Source: Bacteroidales bacterium (GTDB lineage Bacteria > Bacteroidota > Bacteroidia > Bacteroidales > UBA932). Taken from it: a stretch of 64,000 nucleotides of DNA. Location: positions 62,001-126,000 of the forward strand of contig JAEESO010000004.1 in the NCBI GenBank assembly GCA_016286385.1, read 5' to 3'. Made by a program: the position numbers and the translations under genes. The notes under the pieces were generated by a model. The model was not told where the DNA came from. It worked only from the letters and a program-made list of their open reading frames with translations, and did no database searches. Shown one piece after another: positions 52,453 through 60,756 of the stretch. Numbering within the stretch: the first letter of the stretch is position 1; every line of letters begins with the position of its first letter.

Positions 52453-55400
52453 ATGAGAGACTGTTTGAGAAGGAAATGTGGCTTCTATGCTACTGTGATG
52501 GCATTCTTGATGCTTCTACCGTTGTATTCCTGCGTAAGACCGGAAACACCCGAAGAAGAAATGCCAAAGATTCAATCTTCAAGAGACTATATTACTTTTG
52601 CCGGCAATGGCGGTGACAGAACCATTGAAATCACCGCAAACGGCGCATGGACTGTCCAGGTGTCGGAAAAGTGGATAACTATATCCCCGGAAAGTGCGGC
52701 CGGCAATAAGACGGTCACAATGAAGGTGGATCCCAACACCACAGACCAGGAGCGTACCGGCACGGTAGACTTTATCCTCACCGCTTATCCGGACGTAAAG
52801 GCCACAATTGACATAAAACAATCGGCCAAAGGAGAAGGAGGGTCGGATGAACCGGAAGAACCCGGTGAGGTAATTCCCAGGGAAAACTTCTCCGTTGAAT
52901 CCAGCTGGGGCATCACGGGCTCCATTATGAGTCTTAACTGGGGCAACTCAGGCGCAACTGACATTCCAATGAAGGAAGATGTTGGCGGCAGCGGCTGGCT
53001 TGCAGCATTTGACGTGGTGGTGGCCGCAGAAGGGGAGCAGTTCAAGTTCCGCCAGGACAACAGCTGGGCCGTGAACCTTGGTACTGGCGCCGGTCAGCCT
53101 TCCATAGACCGCAGGTATTATGTGGCCGATGACGGTATGGACAACAACTTCGCACTTCCTGTAGGCACATATGACATATATCTGCATCCTCAGTTTATGA
53201 TGATGTATGTGGAGAATGCCGGAGATGAATTCGCCCACGGAGACGCCCAGGCAGAAAGCCACGAGGACGAGAACGTCCGTATCTACGTCCTCAACAACTC
53301 CACTTGGACAAAACCCTATATGTATGCGTACGTAGGTTCAGGCGAAATGCAGCCCTACGGCCAGTGGCCCGGCACCTACTCTGCCGGCACCAAGGAATTT
53401 AACGGCTACACCTGGACATACTGGGAGGCTTCCGGTTTCAGTGGCGTGGGTTCAATCAACCTCATCCTGAACAATAACGGCAAGGATCAATATCCCGCTA
53501 AAGATGAAAAGGATCCCCTCTGGAGCAACCTTACCATCCATAACAACCTCTTCTATGTGTGGGACGGCAATAAGTTGACCCAGGTTGATGATCCTTCGAA
53601 GCCCGGCGTGGAAGGCAAGGGTATTACCCCGGATTTTGTAAAGTTTGGCACCAGTTCCTGGACCATAATCGGCATAATTGAAGGTTCCAGTTGGGATATG
53701 GACCTTGCAATGGATACGGAAGGCTACTGGGAAGTTGCAAAGGATGTCACCGTTGCGTCAGGGGATATGTTCAAGTTCCGCCAGAACCGCAGCTGGGGCA
53801 ATAACTACGGCTACGGAGACAATATGGGAGATAATGCCCGCGAGGCAACTCCCGGCGCCAAGCTTGATATGCAGCCCGGCGGCGCAAACATCTCTGTGGC
53901 ACCCGGCAGCTATGACATCTACCTTGCAGCAGAGAACAAGATCTGCTACATTCTCCCTGCAGGATCGGCCTGGACCCATGAGGCCGAGGGCAAGCCGGAA
54001 TACTCCGGTTCAGGAGATTATGACCCCAACCTGGCCCCTGCAAATAAGCTTTCCGGTATAACTTATCAGGTGAACGTCTTCTCCTTCAAGGATTCCAACG
54101 GAGACGGCTATGGAGACCTCAAGGGCCTTACCCAGAGCCTGGATTACTTTGACAAGCTGGGTGTAACCGGCCTGTGGCTCTCACCGCTTCAGCCCGCACA
54201 GTCCTACCACGGATACGATGTCAAGGATTACTTCTCCCTGAACAAGAAATACGGTACGGAGGAAGACTTCCAGGAACTCATCCAGGAGGCCCACAAGCAC
54301 AATATCCGTATCTATATGGACTACGTGATCAACCACGCCGGAGACGACAGCGAATGGTTTAATGACATCAAAAAGAAGGGCCCGGAGAGCGAGTACTGGG
54401 ATTATTTCTCCCTGTCCAAGAATCCTGAGGCCGATGTTGCCGCCGGCAAGATTGCCCAGACACAGTACTACGAATCCGGCAAGTGGTTCCCCGTGCTAAT
54501 CGGCGGAGAAGGTAAATATCGCTTTAAGATTGATCTCGATTGGACCAATTCCAGCGCCCCTACTATGACAGTGACGGAAACCACCGCAAGTGTTACGCCC
54601 ACAGTCACTTCCGGTACCAATCCGGAGCGCTACCTCCAGTGGGGTACATCAACTACCCGCTTCCAGGACAACGGAACCAACAAGTACACCCTGGTGCTTG
54701 ACTTCCAGAGTAGCTGGGGATGCCTTGTGCGTACCAACAAGGGAGACGAGTGGCCGCTTGGCAGCAAGTGGGGATTCAACTCAATGGGAGACCAGATTAA
54801 GCTTGGCGTCCCTCACGTCCTCTACAACTCCACGGAAAACAACGACATCATCAAAAACATTGTGATGCCAGGCGGAGACATGTACTACTATTACACGGAG
54901 TTCGGCACCGGAATGTTTGTGGACTTCAACTATGGACCGGCCGATAACTGCCAGAACTCCAATGCCTTCAAGGCTATCATCCAGAGCGCCAAGAAGTGGC
55001 TGGAAATGGGTGTGGACGGCTTCCGCCTGGATGCTGTGAAGCACATCTATCAGAATGAGACCGGTCCTGAAAACAAGACCTTCTGGAAGAAGTTCTACAG
55101 CGCCTGCAATGAGATTTACAAGGGCTCCGTTGCTACCATGGCGCGCCAGGATCTTACAGGTTGGGCCGATGAAAACATCTTCATGGTAGGCGAGGTCCTC
55201 TCCGGAGATGGAGACTGCACCCCGTTCTACGAGGGCCTTCCCGCCCTGTTCGAGTTCCAGTTCTGGTGGGATCTCCGCGAATGCCTGAACGCAGAAACAA
55301 TCTATCGCGCCGGCTACGGCCAGAATTTCCCTGGCTCCCTCAGGTACCGCTGGGACAATCACAAGGGCGTAAGGGCCGATGCAATCTCAACGCCCAAGCT

Positions 55401-56001
55401 GGCCAATCACGACGAAGACCGTACGGCTTCCACCCTTGGCAACTATAAGCCCAAGGTCCGTCTGGCTGCGTGCGTTCTGCTTACATCGGCCGGTCGTCCC
55501 TATATCTATCAGGGTGAAGAACTGGGCTACTGGGGCACCAAGCAGTTTGGTGACGAGTATGTACGTACGCCTATCCTCTGGACTCCCCAGAAGTCAAGTG
55601 CGGCTTCCAAGGGCGTATCCAACAAGGTGGACTGGACAATGCTCAAGCCAGAAATCAGCGTTGAGAGGCAAGAGGCCGATGATGCATCCCTGCTTAACCT
55701 CTACCGCCACTTTGCTTACGCCAGAAGCGTTAATCCCGCCCTGGCAGACGGCTGGCCGGAACCCGATGATTCAACCACAGGTGGTTACGACGGTCGTATC
55801 GCCGGCTGGTATATGCATCAGAACGGCGGAGACAAGGTAGTGCTGGTGCTCCACAACCTCTCCAGCTACACCATAACCGTAGACCGCAGCGCCCACGGCA
55901 ATGACCTTAGCCACATTCTGGTTTCCTCCGGCAAGGTGACCGTGAGCGGCTACAATGTCACTATGCCCGGTTACAGCTCCGTAGTATTTGCATTGAACTA
56001 A
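52453..56001 (+). CDS. Multimodular SusG-like GH13 alpha-amylase lipoprotein
   Basis: The 1182-residue surface lipoprotein (L-Y-S-C, Cys27) is a starch-degrading enzyme. Domains in order: BACON (about 38-124), a SusE/F-type starch-binding domain (144-254), a CBM26-like module (275-372, with aromatic-rich NNSTWTKPYMYAYV and QWPGTY), a second SusE/F-type domain (395-503), then a GH13 catalytic domain from about 535. GH13 landmarks are DYVINHAG, GFRLDAVKH with nucleophile Asp860, VGEV with acid/base Glu914, and NHDEDR with Asp987. An insertion at about 685-800 in the B-domain position resembles CBM58 of SusG (YRFKIDLDWTNSS, then the SSWGCLVRTNKGDEWPLGSKWGF region). Such N-terminal decoration is much richer than in SusG. 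It starts the operon that continues with fimbrillin-like proteins 34 bases later. Confidence 0.93.
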   Translation: MRDCLRRKCGFYATVMAFLMLLPLYSCVRPETPEEEMPKIQSSRDYITFAGNGGDRTIEITANGAWTVQVSEKWITISPESAAGNKTVTMKVDPNTTDQERTGTVDFILTAYPDVKATIDIKQSAKGEGGSDEPEEPGEVIPRENFSVESSWGITGSIMSLNWGNSGATDIPMKEDVGGSGWLAAFDVVVAAEGEQFKFRQDNSWAVNLGTGAGQPSIDRRYYVADDGMDNNFALPVGTYDIYLHPQFMMMYVENAGDEFAHGDAQAESHEDENVRIYVLNNSTWTKPYMYAYVGSGEMQPYGQWPGTYSAGTKEFNGYTWTYWEASGFSGVGSINLILNNNGKDQYPAKDEKDPLWSNLTIHNNLFYVWDGNKLTQVDDPSKPGVEGKGITPDFVKFGTSSWTIIGIIEGSSWDMDLAMDTEGYWEVAKDVTVASGDMFKFRQNRSWGNNYGYGDNMGDNAREATPGAKLDMQPGGANISVAPGSYDIYLAAENKICYILPAGSAWTHEAEGKPEYSGSGDYDPNLAPANKLSGITYQVNVFSFKDSNGDGYGDLKGLTQSLDYFDKLGVTGLWLSPLQPAQSYHGYDVKDYFSLNKKYGTEEDFQELIQEAHKHNIRIYMDYVINHAGDDSEWFNDIKKKGPESEYWDYFSLSKNPEADVAAGKIAQTQYYESGKWFPVLIGGEGKYRFKIDLDWTNSSAPTMTVTETTASVTPTVTSGTNPERYLQWGTSTTRFQDNGTNKYTLVLDFQSSWGCLVRTNKGDEWPLGSKWGFNSMGDQIKLGVPHVLYNSTENNDIIKNIVMPGGDMYYYYTEFGTGMFVDFNYGPADNCQNSNAFKAIIQSAKKWLEMGVDGFRLDAVKHIYQNETGPENKTFWKKFYSACNEIYKGSVATMARQDLTGWADENIFMVGEVLSGDGDCTPFYEGLPALFEFQFWWDLRECLNAETIYRAGYGQNFPGSLRYRWDNHKGVRADAISTPKLANHDEDRTASTLGNYKPKVRLAACVLLTSAGRPYIYQGEELGYWGTKQFGDEYVRTPILWTPQKSSAASKGVSNKVDWTMLKPEISVERQEADDASLLNLYRHFAYARSVNPALADGWPEPDDSTTGGYDGRIAGWYMHQNGGDKVVLVLHNLSSYTITVDRSAHGNDLSHILVSSGKVTVSGYNVTMPGYSSVVFALN

Positions 56002-56035
56002 ACAAATTCAATATATCACTAAAACTCAAATCGTT

Positions 56036-57349
56036 ATGAGAAAAACACTATTAATTGTTTTGGCAGCTGCCGCAACACTTGTGGCTTGCCAGAAGCAGGC
56101 GGCCCCTACAATGGATCAGGGACCGCGTGAGGTATCGTTCTCAATGAACAACCTTAACGTTTACGAATTCAAGTCAGTCGCAATCGGTGAAGAGAATTGT
56201 GACAACGTGGCAATCTATGCCTCAGACCTTGGTGCAAATCACGTGGAGTACGCTGTTGGCCAGAGCAACACCCTTACTCCTGTAAGCACTACTATTTATT
56301 GGGGTCTGGGTCAGACGGCCAGCACAACGTTCTGCGCACGTTATCCTTACGTTGCGGCAAACGCTTCCGGTGAATATGATATTCCCGCAGACCAGACAAA
56401 TGAAGACGCATTCACCTATCAGAACAATATTGTGACTGCCGTGGCTACAGCTTCTCCCAGCACAGTTGGCGGTGTAGTTTTCAACTTCAAACACCCCTTC
56501 GCCAAGGTTGTTATCAATGTCACAAACCAGTTGGGTGGAGACGGCATCGCTTCCGTGAAACTCACCGGTATGAAGTGCAAGGCTTCAACATTCAACGTGG
56601 CTGAAGAAAGCCCTGTTACAGCCCTTTCTGCCGAAGCAGAAGACACAAAGGATATGTTGGCATACAACTCGGCAGAAGGTGTCTATCAGCTCATTGTTAT
56701 GCCTCAGGCTGCCCAGCCCAACATTGTGGTTACAACCACCCTTGGCTCCGTTTACACATTCAGCCTTACTGCCAGTTATACATTCACTGCCGGTAAGGTA
56801 GCCACAGCGGCTGTTACTCTTGCTCCCATCGGAGGATCAGGCGGCGGTGGAGACCTTCAGTCCGTCTCTATGTCCTATTCAACCACTGATTGGGGAAATG
56901 CTGCTTCAAATCCTGTGAACAGCAGCACATCTCAGACTCTGGGCAACTACTGGCACGTAGTGGGCTGCGTCTATGATGACGACCACAAGAGCCTTGGCTC
57001 ATATCCCGCCTGGAATTATGACTATCCTATGGCCCTTCTGCAAAACGGCAGCTGGACTATCGACATCAACTATGATGAGGCTATGTCTGATACCGGCAAG
57101 GGCCTTAAACTCCGTCGTTTCACCAATGGCGTTACCGGAGATGACAGGTGGGCTACCCAGTTTGGCTTCCAGACATCAACTGCTGACGACTGGACTCTTA
57201 CTAGCGAGGACACTTATCAGAATCTGTCTTCTGAACAGTCCAGCAAGAATATCCGTCTTGCATCCAAGGGTCAGTGGCGTCTTGTCCTGACTGATGATGA
57301 TCTTACTGCAACCCGTCTTGGAGATGTAACATCAGCAACAACTGAATAA
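56036..57349 (+). CDS. Fimbrillin-like lipoprotein with C-terminal SusE/F-type starch-binding domain
   Basis: The 437-residue protein has a lipobox L-V-A-C (Cys18). Residues about 28-262 match the fimbrillin-like (Mfa_like_1) pattern: a strand with VSFSMNNL, then VAIYASD, IYWG, FCARYPYVA, FNFKHPFAKVVINVTN and a late strand-rich region ending KVATAAVTLAP. A Gly-rich linker (265-273) leads to a SusE/F-type module (about 303-430: YWHVVGCVYDDDH, PMALLQNGSWTIDINY, GLKLRR, ATQFGF, KNIRLASKGQWRLVLTDDDL). An Arg lies shortly after the lipid anchor (GPREV), as in type V prepilins that are cleaved there, but cleavage here is speculative. It is the second gene of the amylase operon. Confidence 0.82.
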   Translation: MRKTLLIVLAAAATLVACQKQAAPTMDQGPREVSFSMNNLNVYEFKSVAIGEENCDNVAIYASDLGANHVEYAVGQSNTLTPVSTTIYWGLGQTASTTFCARYPYVAANASGEYDIPADQTNEDAFTYQNNIVTAVATASPSTVGGVVFNFKHPFAKVVINVTNQLGGDGIASVKLTGMKCKASTFNVAEESPVTALSAEAEDTKDMLAYNSAEGVYQLIVMPQAAQPNIVVTTTLGSVYTFSLTASYTFTAGKVATAAVTLAPIGGSGGGGDLQSVSMSYSTTDWGNAASNPVNSSTSQTLGNYWHVVGCVYDDDHKSLGSYPAWNYDYPMALLQNGSWTIDINYDEAMSDTGKGLKLRRFTNGVTGDDRWATQFGFQTSTADDWTLTSEDTYQNLSSEQSSKNIRLASKGQWRLVLTDDDLTATRLGDVTSATTE

Positions 57350-57351
57350 TT

Positions 57352-59295
57352 ATGAAAAAATTATCAATAATACTTGTAGCGGCTCTGGCTCTTGCAGCCT
57401 GCGCCAAGCAGGAAACAGTTCGCTCGGCACGGCCCGGTGAGGTGAGGTTTACCACCAACATCCAGACCTATACCGTTAAGGCTACTGACACCGCTTTTGA
57501 TAACGGTGACAAGGTTGGTATCTTTGCCGGTACCCCCATCAGTAAGACAAACGTTCAGGCTACCGTTTCCGGCACCAGCCTTATCCCTTCAACTCCTATC
57601 AAATGGAAGGAAGGTGACAACGGCGTAGTAGACTTCTTTGCATATTATCCTTATGCCGATAATGTAGCACAATCCTATAATTTTGCAGTCCAGGCCGACC
57701 AGAGCACCGGTTACGCAAAGAGTGACCTTATGCTGGCTGCCAAATCAACTGCCCCTACAGAGAATGCCGTGGAGCTTGCTTTCAAGCACGCCCTTTCAAA
57801 GGTTGTATTCAAGGTCACCAACACCGTAGAGAACACTACGGTCAATTCCGTAGCATTTGAAGGTGTGGCCCTTGGCGCTACCATCGATCTCAAGACAGCC
57901 GCCATTTCCGGCCTGGATAACTCTATGGCAAACATCAAGGCTGCCAAGGACGGAAATGACTACAAGCTCATTCTTGTGCCTCAGACTGCCAGTCCCAAGG
58001 TGCGCGTGAGCCTTTCCAACGGCAAGGCATACGTATTCGCACTTGCATCGGCCTTTGAATTCAAGGCTGGCAAGAAGGCTACTGCAAACCTTACCGTTGC
58101 TCCTGAAGCAGAGGAAGGTCAGGTTGAATTCAGCTTCACCGTATCTGACTGGGAGGTTGACGACGAAGCCCTTGTATTTGGCGATCCCGAAATTGAGGAT
58201 GCTCCCGTAGATCCGGAGAACTCCTGGATTGTAATCGGTAAACTTAACGGAAACACCTGGGATAATCCCGCAGTTATCAATATGATTGAAGATGAGTATC
58301 ATAACTGGAGCGCAGACATCACATACGCTGCCGGAGATGAATTCAAGCTCAAATGCGGTGATACCTGGGTAGGTATGAAACCCGATTGGGGTGATACATA
58401 TGGATTAGGTGATTTTGGTGATAATAGCAATTATCTATCTGATGATCCCAGTGCTAAGAACATTGTCCTTGCTGCCGCTGGCGAGTATCACCTCTTCTTT
58501 GCTCCTGATACCAAGTGGTTTGTAGTAACTGCCAACGGTGGCGGTGAAGATCCCCAGCCCGCAGAAACCGGCAAACTTACTGTAAACGTCTATAATGGCG
58601 CAGGTTGGGAAAGCCTTAACCTTCATATGTGGCTTGAGGCAGGAGTAGACTCCCAGAGCCTTACTGAATGGCCCGGTGCTGCTCCTGCAGCAACTGACGT
58701 TGTTGTAAATGAGGTGACCTATAAGTCATTCGTGTTTGATGCCGCTCCGCTTAACAAGGATAACCTCTATTATATCCTTAACTCAAACGGTAACGATGAC
58801 AAGAAGACCTTGAACCTCAAGTTCCCTGTAACCCTTACGGCAGCAGAGACCACAGTCTATCTGGAGCTGAAGTCAGACAAGAGCGTAGCAGTGATTGAGA
58901 ATCCTGCCACATTCACTCCCACCGTAGCTCCGGAACCTCAAGGAGATGTATGGGCAGTGATAGGTCTTGCAAATGACTGGAACACAGAGCACGCTATGAC
59001 TCAGGATACTGAGGATGCAAATCTCTGGACTATTAATGTAACCCTTGGTGCAGAAGATGCCGAGAAAGTCGGCTTCAAGTTCAAACTCAAGGGTCAGGGC
59101 TGGGATACACAGTTTGGCGCTCCCGACGCTCCCAACAATGAGTTTGAGATCACTGAGGCCAATCAGAAGATTGATCTTGTGCCCAATAACCAAGCCTCGG
59201 CCAATATCATTATCAAGCCCTTTGCCCACCAGTATGAGTTCAAACTCTATGTAGACGGGGACAAGAAGGGTGAACTTTATGTAACCCAAAAATAG
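57352..59295 (+). CDS. Fimbrillin-like lipoprotein fused to three starch-binding-type modules
   Basis: The 647-residue protein has lipobox L-A-A-C (Cys17). Residues about 29-270 form a fimbrillin-like domain that fits the family closely: EVRFTTNIQTYTVKATDTAFDNGDKVGIFAG, IKWKEGD, FFAYYPYADN, AFKHALSKVVFKVTN, YKLILVPQTASPKVRV. Three modules follow: SusE/F-type (290-392, SWIVIGKLNGNTWDN and FKLKCGDTW), CBM26-like (407-512, VYNGAGWESLNLHMWLEA with EWPGAAP) and a second SusE/F-type (532-643, WAVIGLANDWNTEHAMTQD and FKFKLKGQGWDTQFG). It lies two bases after the previous gene. The fusion of a pilin-type domain to several starch-binding domains is unusual. Confidence 0.84.
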   Translation: MKKLSIILVAALALAACAKQETVRSARPGEVRFTTNIQTYTVKATDTAFDNGDKVGIFAGTPISKTNVQATVSGTSLIPSTPIKWKEGDNGVVDFFAYYPYADNVAQSYNFAVQADQSTGYAKSDLMLAAKSTAPTENAVELAFKHALSKVVFKVTNTVENTTVNSVAFEGVALGATIDLKTAAISGLDNSMANIKAAKDGNDYKLILVPQTASPKVRVSLSNGKAYVFALASAFEFKAGKKATANLTVAPEAEEGQVEFSFTVSDWEVDDEALVFGDPEIEDAPVDPENSWIVIGKLNGNTWDNPAVINMIEDEYHNWSADITYAAGDEFKLKCGDTWVGMKPDWGDTYGLGDFGDNSNYLSDDPSAKNIVLAAAGEYHLFFAPDTKWFVVTANGGGEDPQPAETGKLTVNVYNGAGWESLNLHMWLEAGVDSQSLTEWPGAAPAATDVVVNEVTYKSFVFDAAPLNKDNLYYILNSNGNDDKKTLNLKFPVTLTAAETTVYLELKSDKSVAVIENPATFTPTVAPEPQGDVWAVIGLANDWNTEHAMTQDTEDANLWTINVTLGAEDAEKVGFKFKLKGQGWDTQFGAPDAPNNEFEITEANQKIDLVPNNQASANIIIKPFAHQYEFKLYVDGDKKGELYVTQK

Positions 59296-59313
59296 TTAGG
59301 TTATTCACCCATT

Positions 59314-60159
59314 ATGAGAAAATACATTGTAATACTCACAATAGGTATTCTCGCCTTGGGTGTATGCTCTTGCCGAAGGGGCAAGGAGAACCCGGAGGAG
59401 GTGAAGTATAATATGAGGGAGGATGTGGTGTTTACCGCATCGGCCTCAGGCTATCTCACCAAAGCCTCCGACTCTGCCCTTGAAGACGGTGACGCCATTG
59501 GCATCTTTGCCCTGGAACCCATCAACGCTTACAATGTGAAGGGTACGGTGACAGGTAGCAAGGTGTCTACGGATTATCGTGTGAAATGGGAACTGAACCA
59601 GACAAAGCCAACGCGTTTTGCCGCATACCTGCCTTATAATGCAAATCTGGGAGCCATAGATTACTCCTTCAGCGTTCAGACCGATCAAAGCACCTACGCG
59701 GCGTATCAGGCCTCTGACCTTCGCTACGCCGTTGTGGATGCCAGGCCTGGTAATGCTGTGGACCTCAAATTCCAGCACGCGCTGAGTAAGCTTGTGGTGG
59801 TTATGGAGGTTCCGGACATTGAGGTGCAATCAGTGGTTGCCGAAGATGTGGTGACGGGCCTGAGACTGAACCTTGTAGACGGTAATGTAGAGCCCGAGGC
59901 CCTCCTGAAAGGTCAGGTTACTTTTGGCAAAGCCGTTGAGGCAAACGGTGGCACTGGCTACACGGCCATTATGGTGCCCCAGAATGGTTCAATCGGCCTT
60001 AAAGTCACTCTGAAAGAAGGCCTGGTCATTGATGCTAAACCTGAAACTGCCACTTCCCTTGAACCGGGAATTGCGTATAAGGCTACTGTCGGACTTACCG
60101 GTACCTTCATTCTCAGTGTAACAGACTGGGCCGATGACGGCGAAATACCTATTAAATAA
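59314..60159 (+). CDS. Fimbrillin-like lipoprotein, no starch module
   Basis: The 281-residue protein has a lipoprotein signal with Cys at residue 18 or 20 (GVCSC). A single fimbrillin-like domain fills the rest: DVVFTASASGYLTKASDSALEDGDAIGIFALEPI, RFAAYLPYNAN, DLKFQHALSKLVVVMEV, YTAIMVPQNGSIGLKVTL, ending ILSVTDWADDGEIPIK. It could be a structural or anchor subunit next to the starch-binding ones. It is 18 bases downstream of the 57352 gene and 12 bases upstream of the DUF3575 gene. Confidence 0.84.
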   Translation: MRKYIVILTIGILALGVCSCRRGKENPEEVKYNMREDVVFTASASGYLTKASDSALEDGDAIGIFALEPINAYNVKGTVTGSKVSTDYRVKWELNQTKPTRFAAYLPYNANLGAIDYSFSVQTDQSTYAAYQASDLRYAVVDARPGNAVDLKFQHALSKLVVVMEVPDIEVQSVVAEDVVTGLRLNLVDGNVEPEALLKGQVTFGKAVEANGGTGYTAIMVPQNGSIGLKVTLKEGLVIDAKPETATSLEPGIAYKATVGLTGTFILSVTDWADDGEIPIK

Positions 60160-60171
60160 ACGGTACTGAAT

Positions 60172-60753
60172 ATGAAAGCAAGAATTATAGCAATATTGAT
60201 TGCGGCTCTCATATCCGTTGGAACCCTGGGAGCCCAGAACCGCTGGGCTCTCAAGACCAACCTGCTTCACGATGCTACGGCATCCGTGAACCTGGCCGTA
60301 GAATGGGGCTTTGCACCGCATTGGAGCGCGGAAGTGAGCGGCAGCCTGAACAAGTGGCAGTTGCCAGAAGGCCTTAGCCTGAAGCACGCCATTGTGCAGC
60401 CGGAACTCCGCTACTGGTTCTGTGACCGTTTCTCCGGATGGTTCGTAGACGCCCACCTCATTGGAGGTTACACCCCCAAGTTTGGCGGTTTCTGGGATTT
60501 CAGCCAGTACTATGAAAAATTCCCCAACCTCAAGACATTCTTTCTCCAGAAGGCCTGGATGATGGGCGGAGGCGTAGGATTTGGATATGACTTTATCCTC
60601 TCCAGACACCTCAACCTGGAACTTGAACTGGGACTTGGCTATATGTACGTGACCGGAGACGAGTATTCAGATGGTGTGCTTGTGCTCAAGGGCTCCCAGT
60701 TTGACTATCTTGGCCCCACAAGGCTTGCAGTTACAATCTCTTATCTGTTCTAG
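60172..60753 (+). CDS. DUF3575 family outer membrane protein
   Basis: The 193-residue protein has a signal peptide (MKARIIAILIAALISVGTLGAQ) and matches DUF3575: RWALKTNLLHDATASVNLAVEWGFAPHWSAEVSGSLN, then LKHAIVQPELRYWFCDRFSGWFVDAHLIGG and a C-terminal TRLAVTISYLF barrel strand. DUF3575 proteins often occur beside DUF3868 and fimbrillin genes in Bacteroidota fimbrial loci. It is likely a small outer membrane barrel for anchoring or export; the mechanism is not established. Confidence 0.87.
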   Translation: MKARIIAILIAALISVGTLGAQNRWALKTNLLHDATASVNLAVEWGFAPHWSAEVSGSLNKWQLPEGLSLKHAIVQPELRYWFCDRFSGWFVDAHLIGGYTPKFGGFWDFSQYYEKFPNLKTFFLQKAWMMGGGVGFGYDFILSRHLNLELELGLGYMYVTGDEYSDGVLVLKGSQFDYLGPTRLAVTISYLF

Positions 60754-60756
60754 GCT

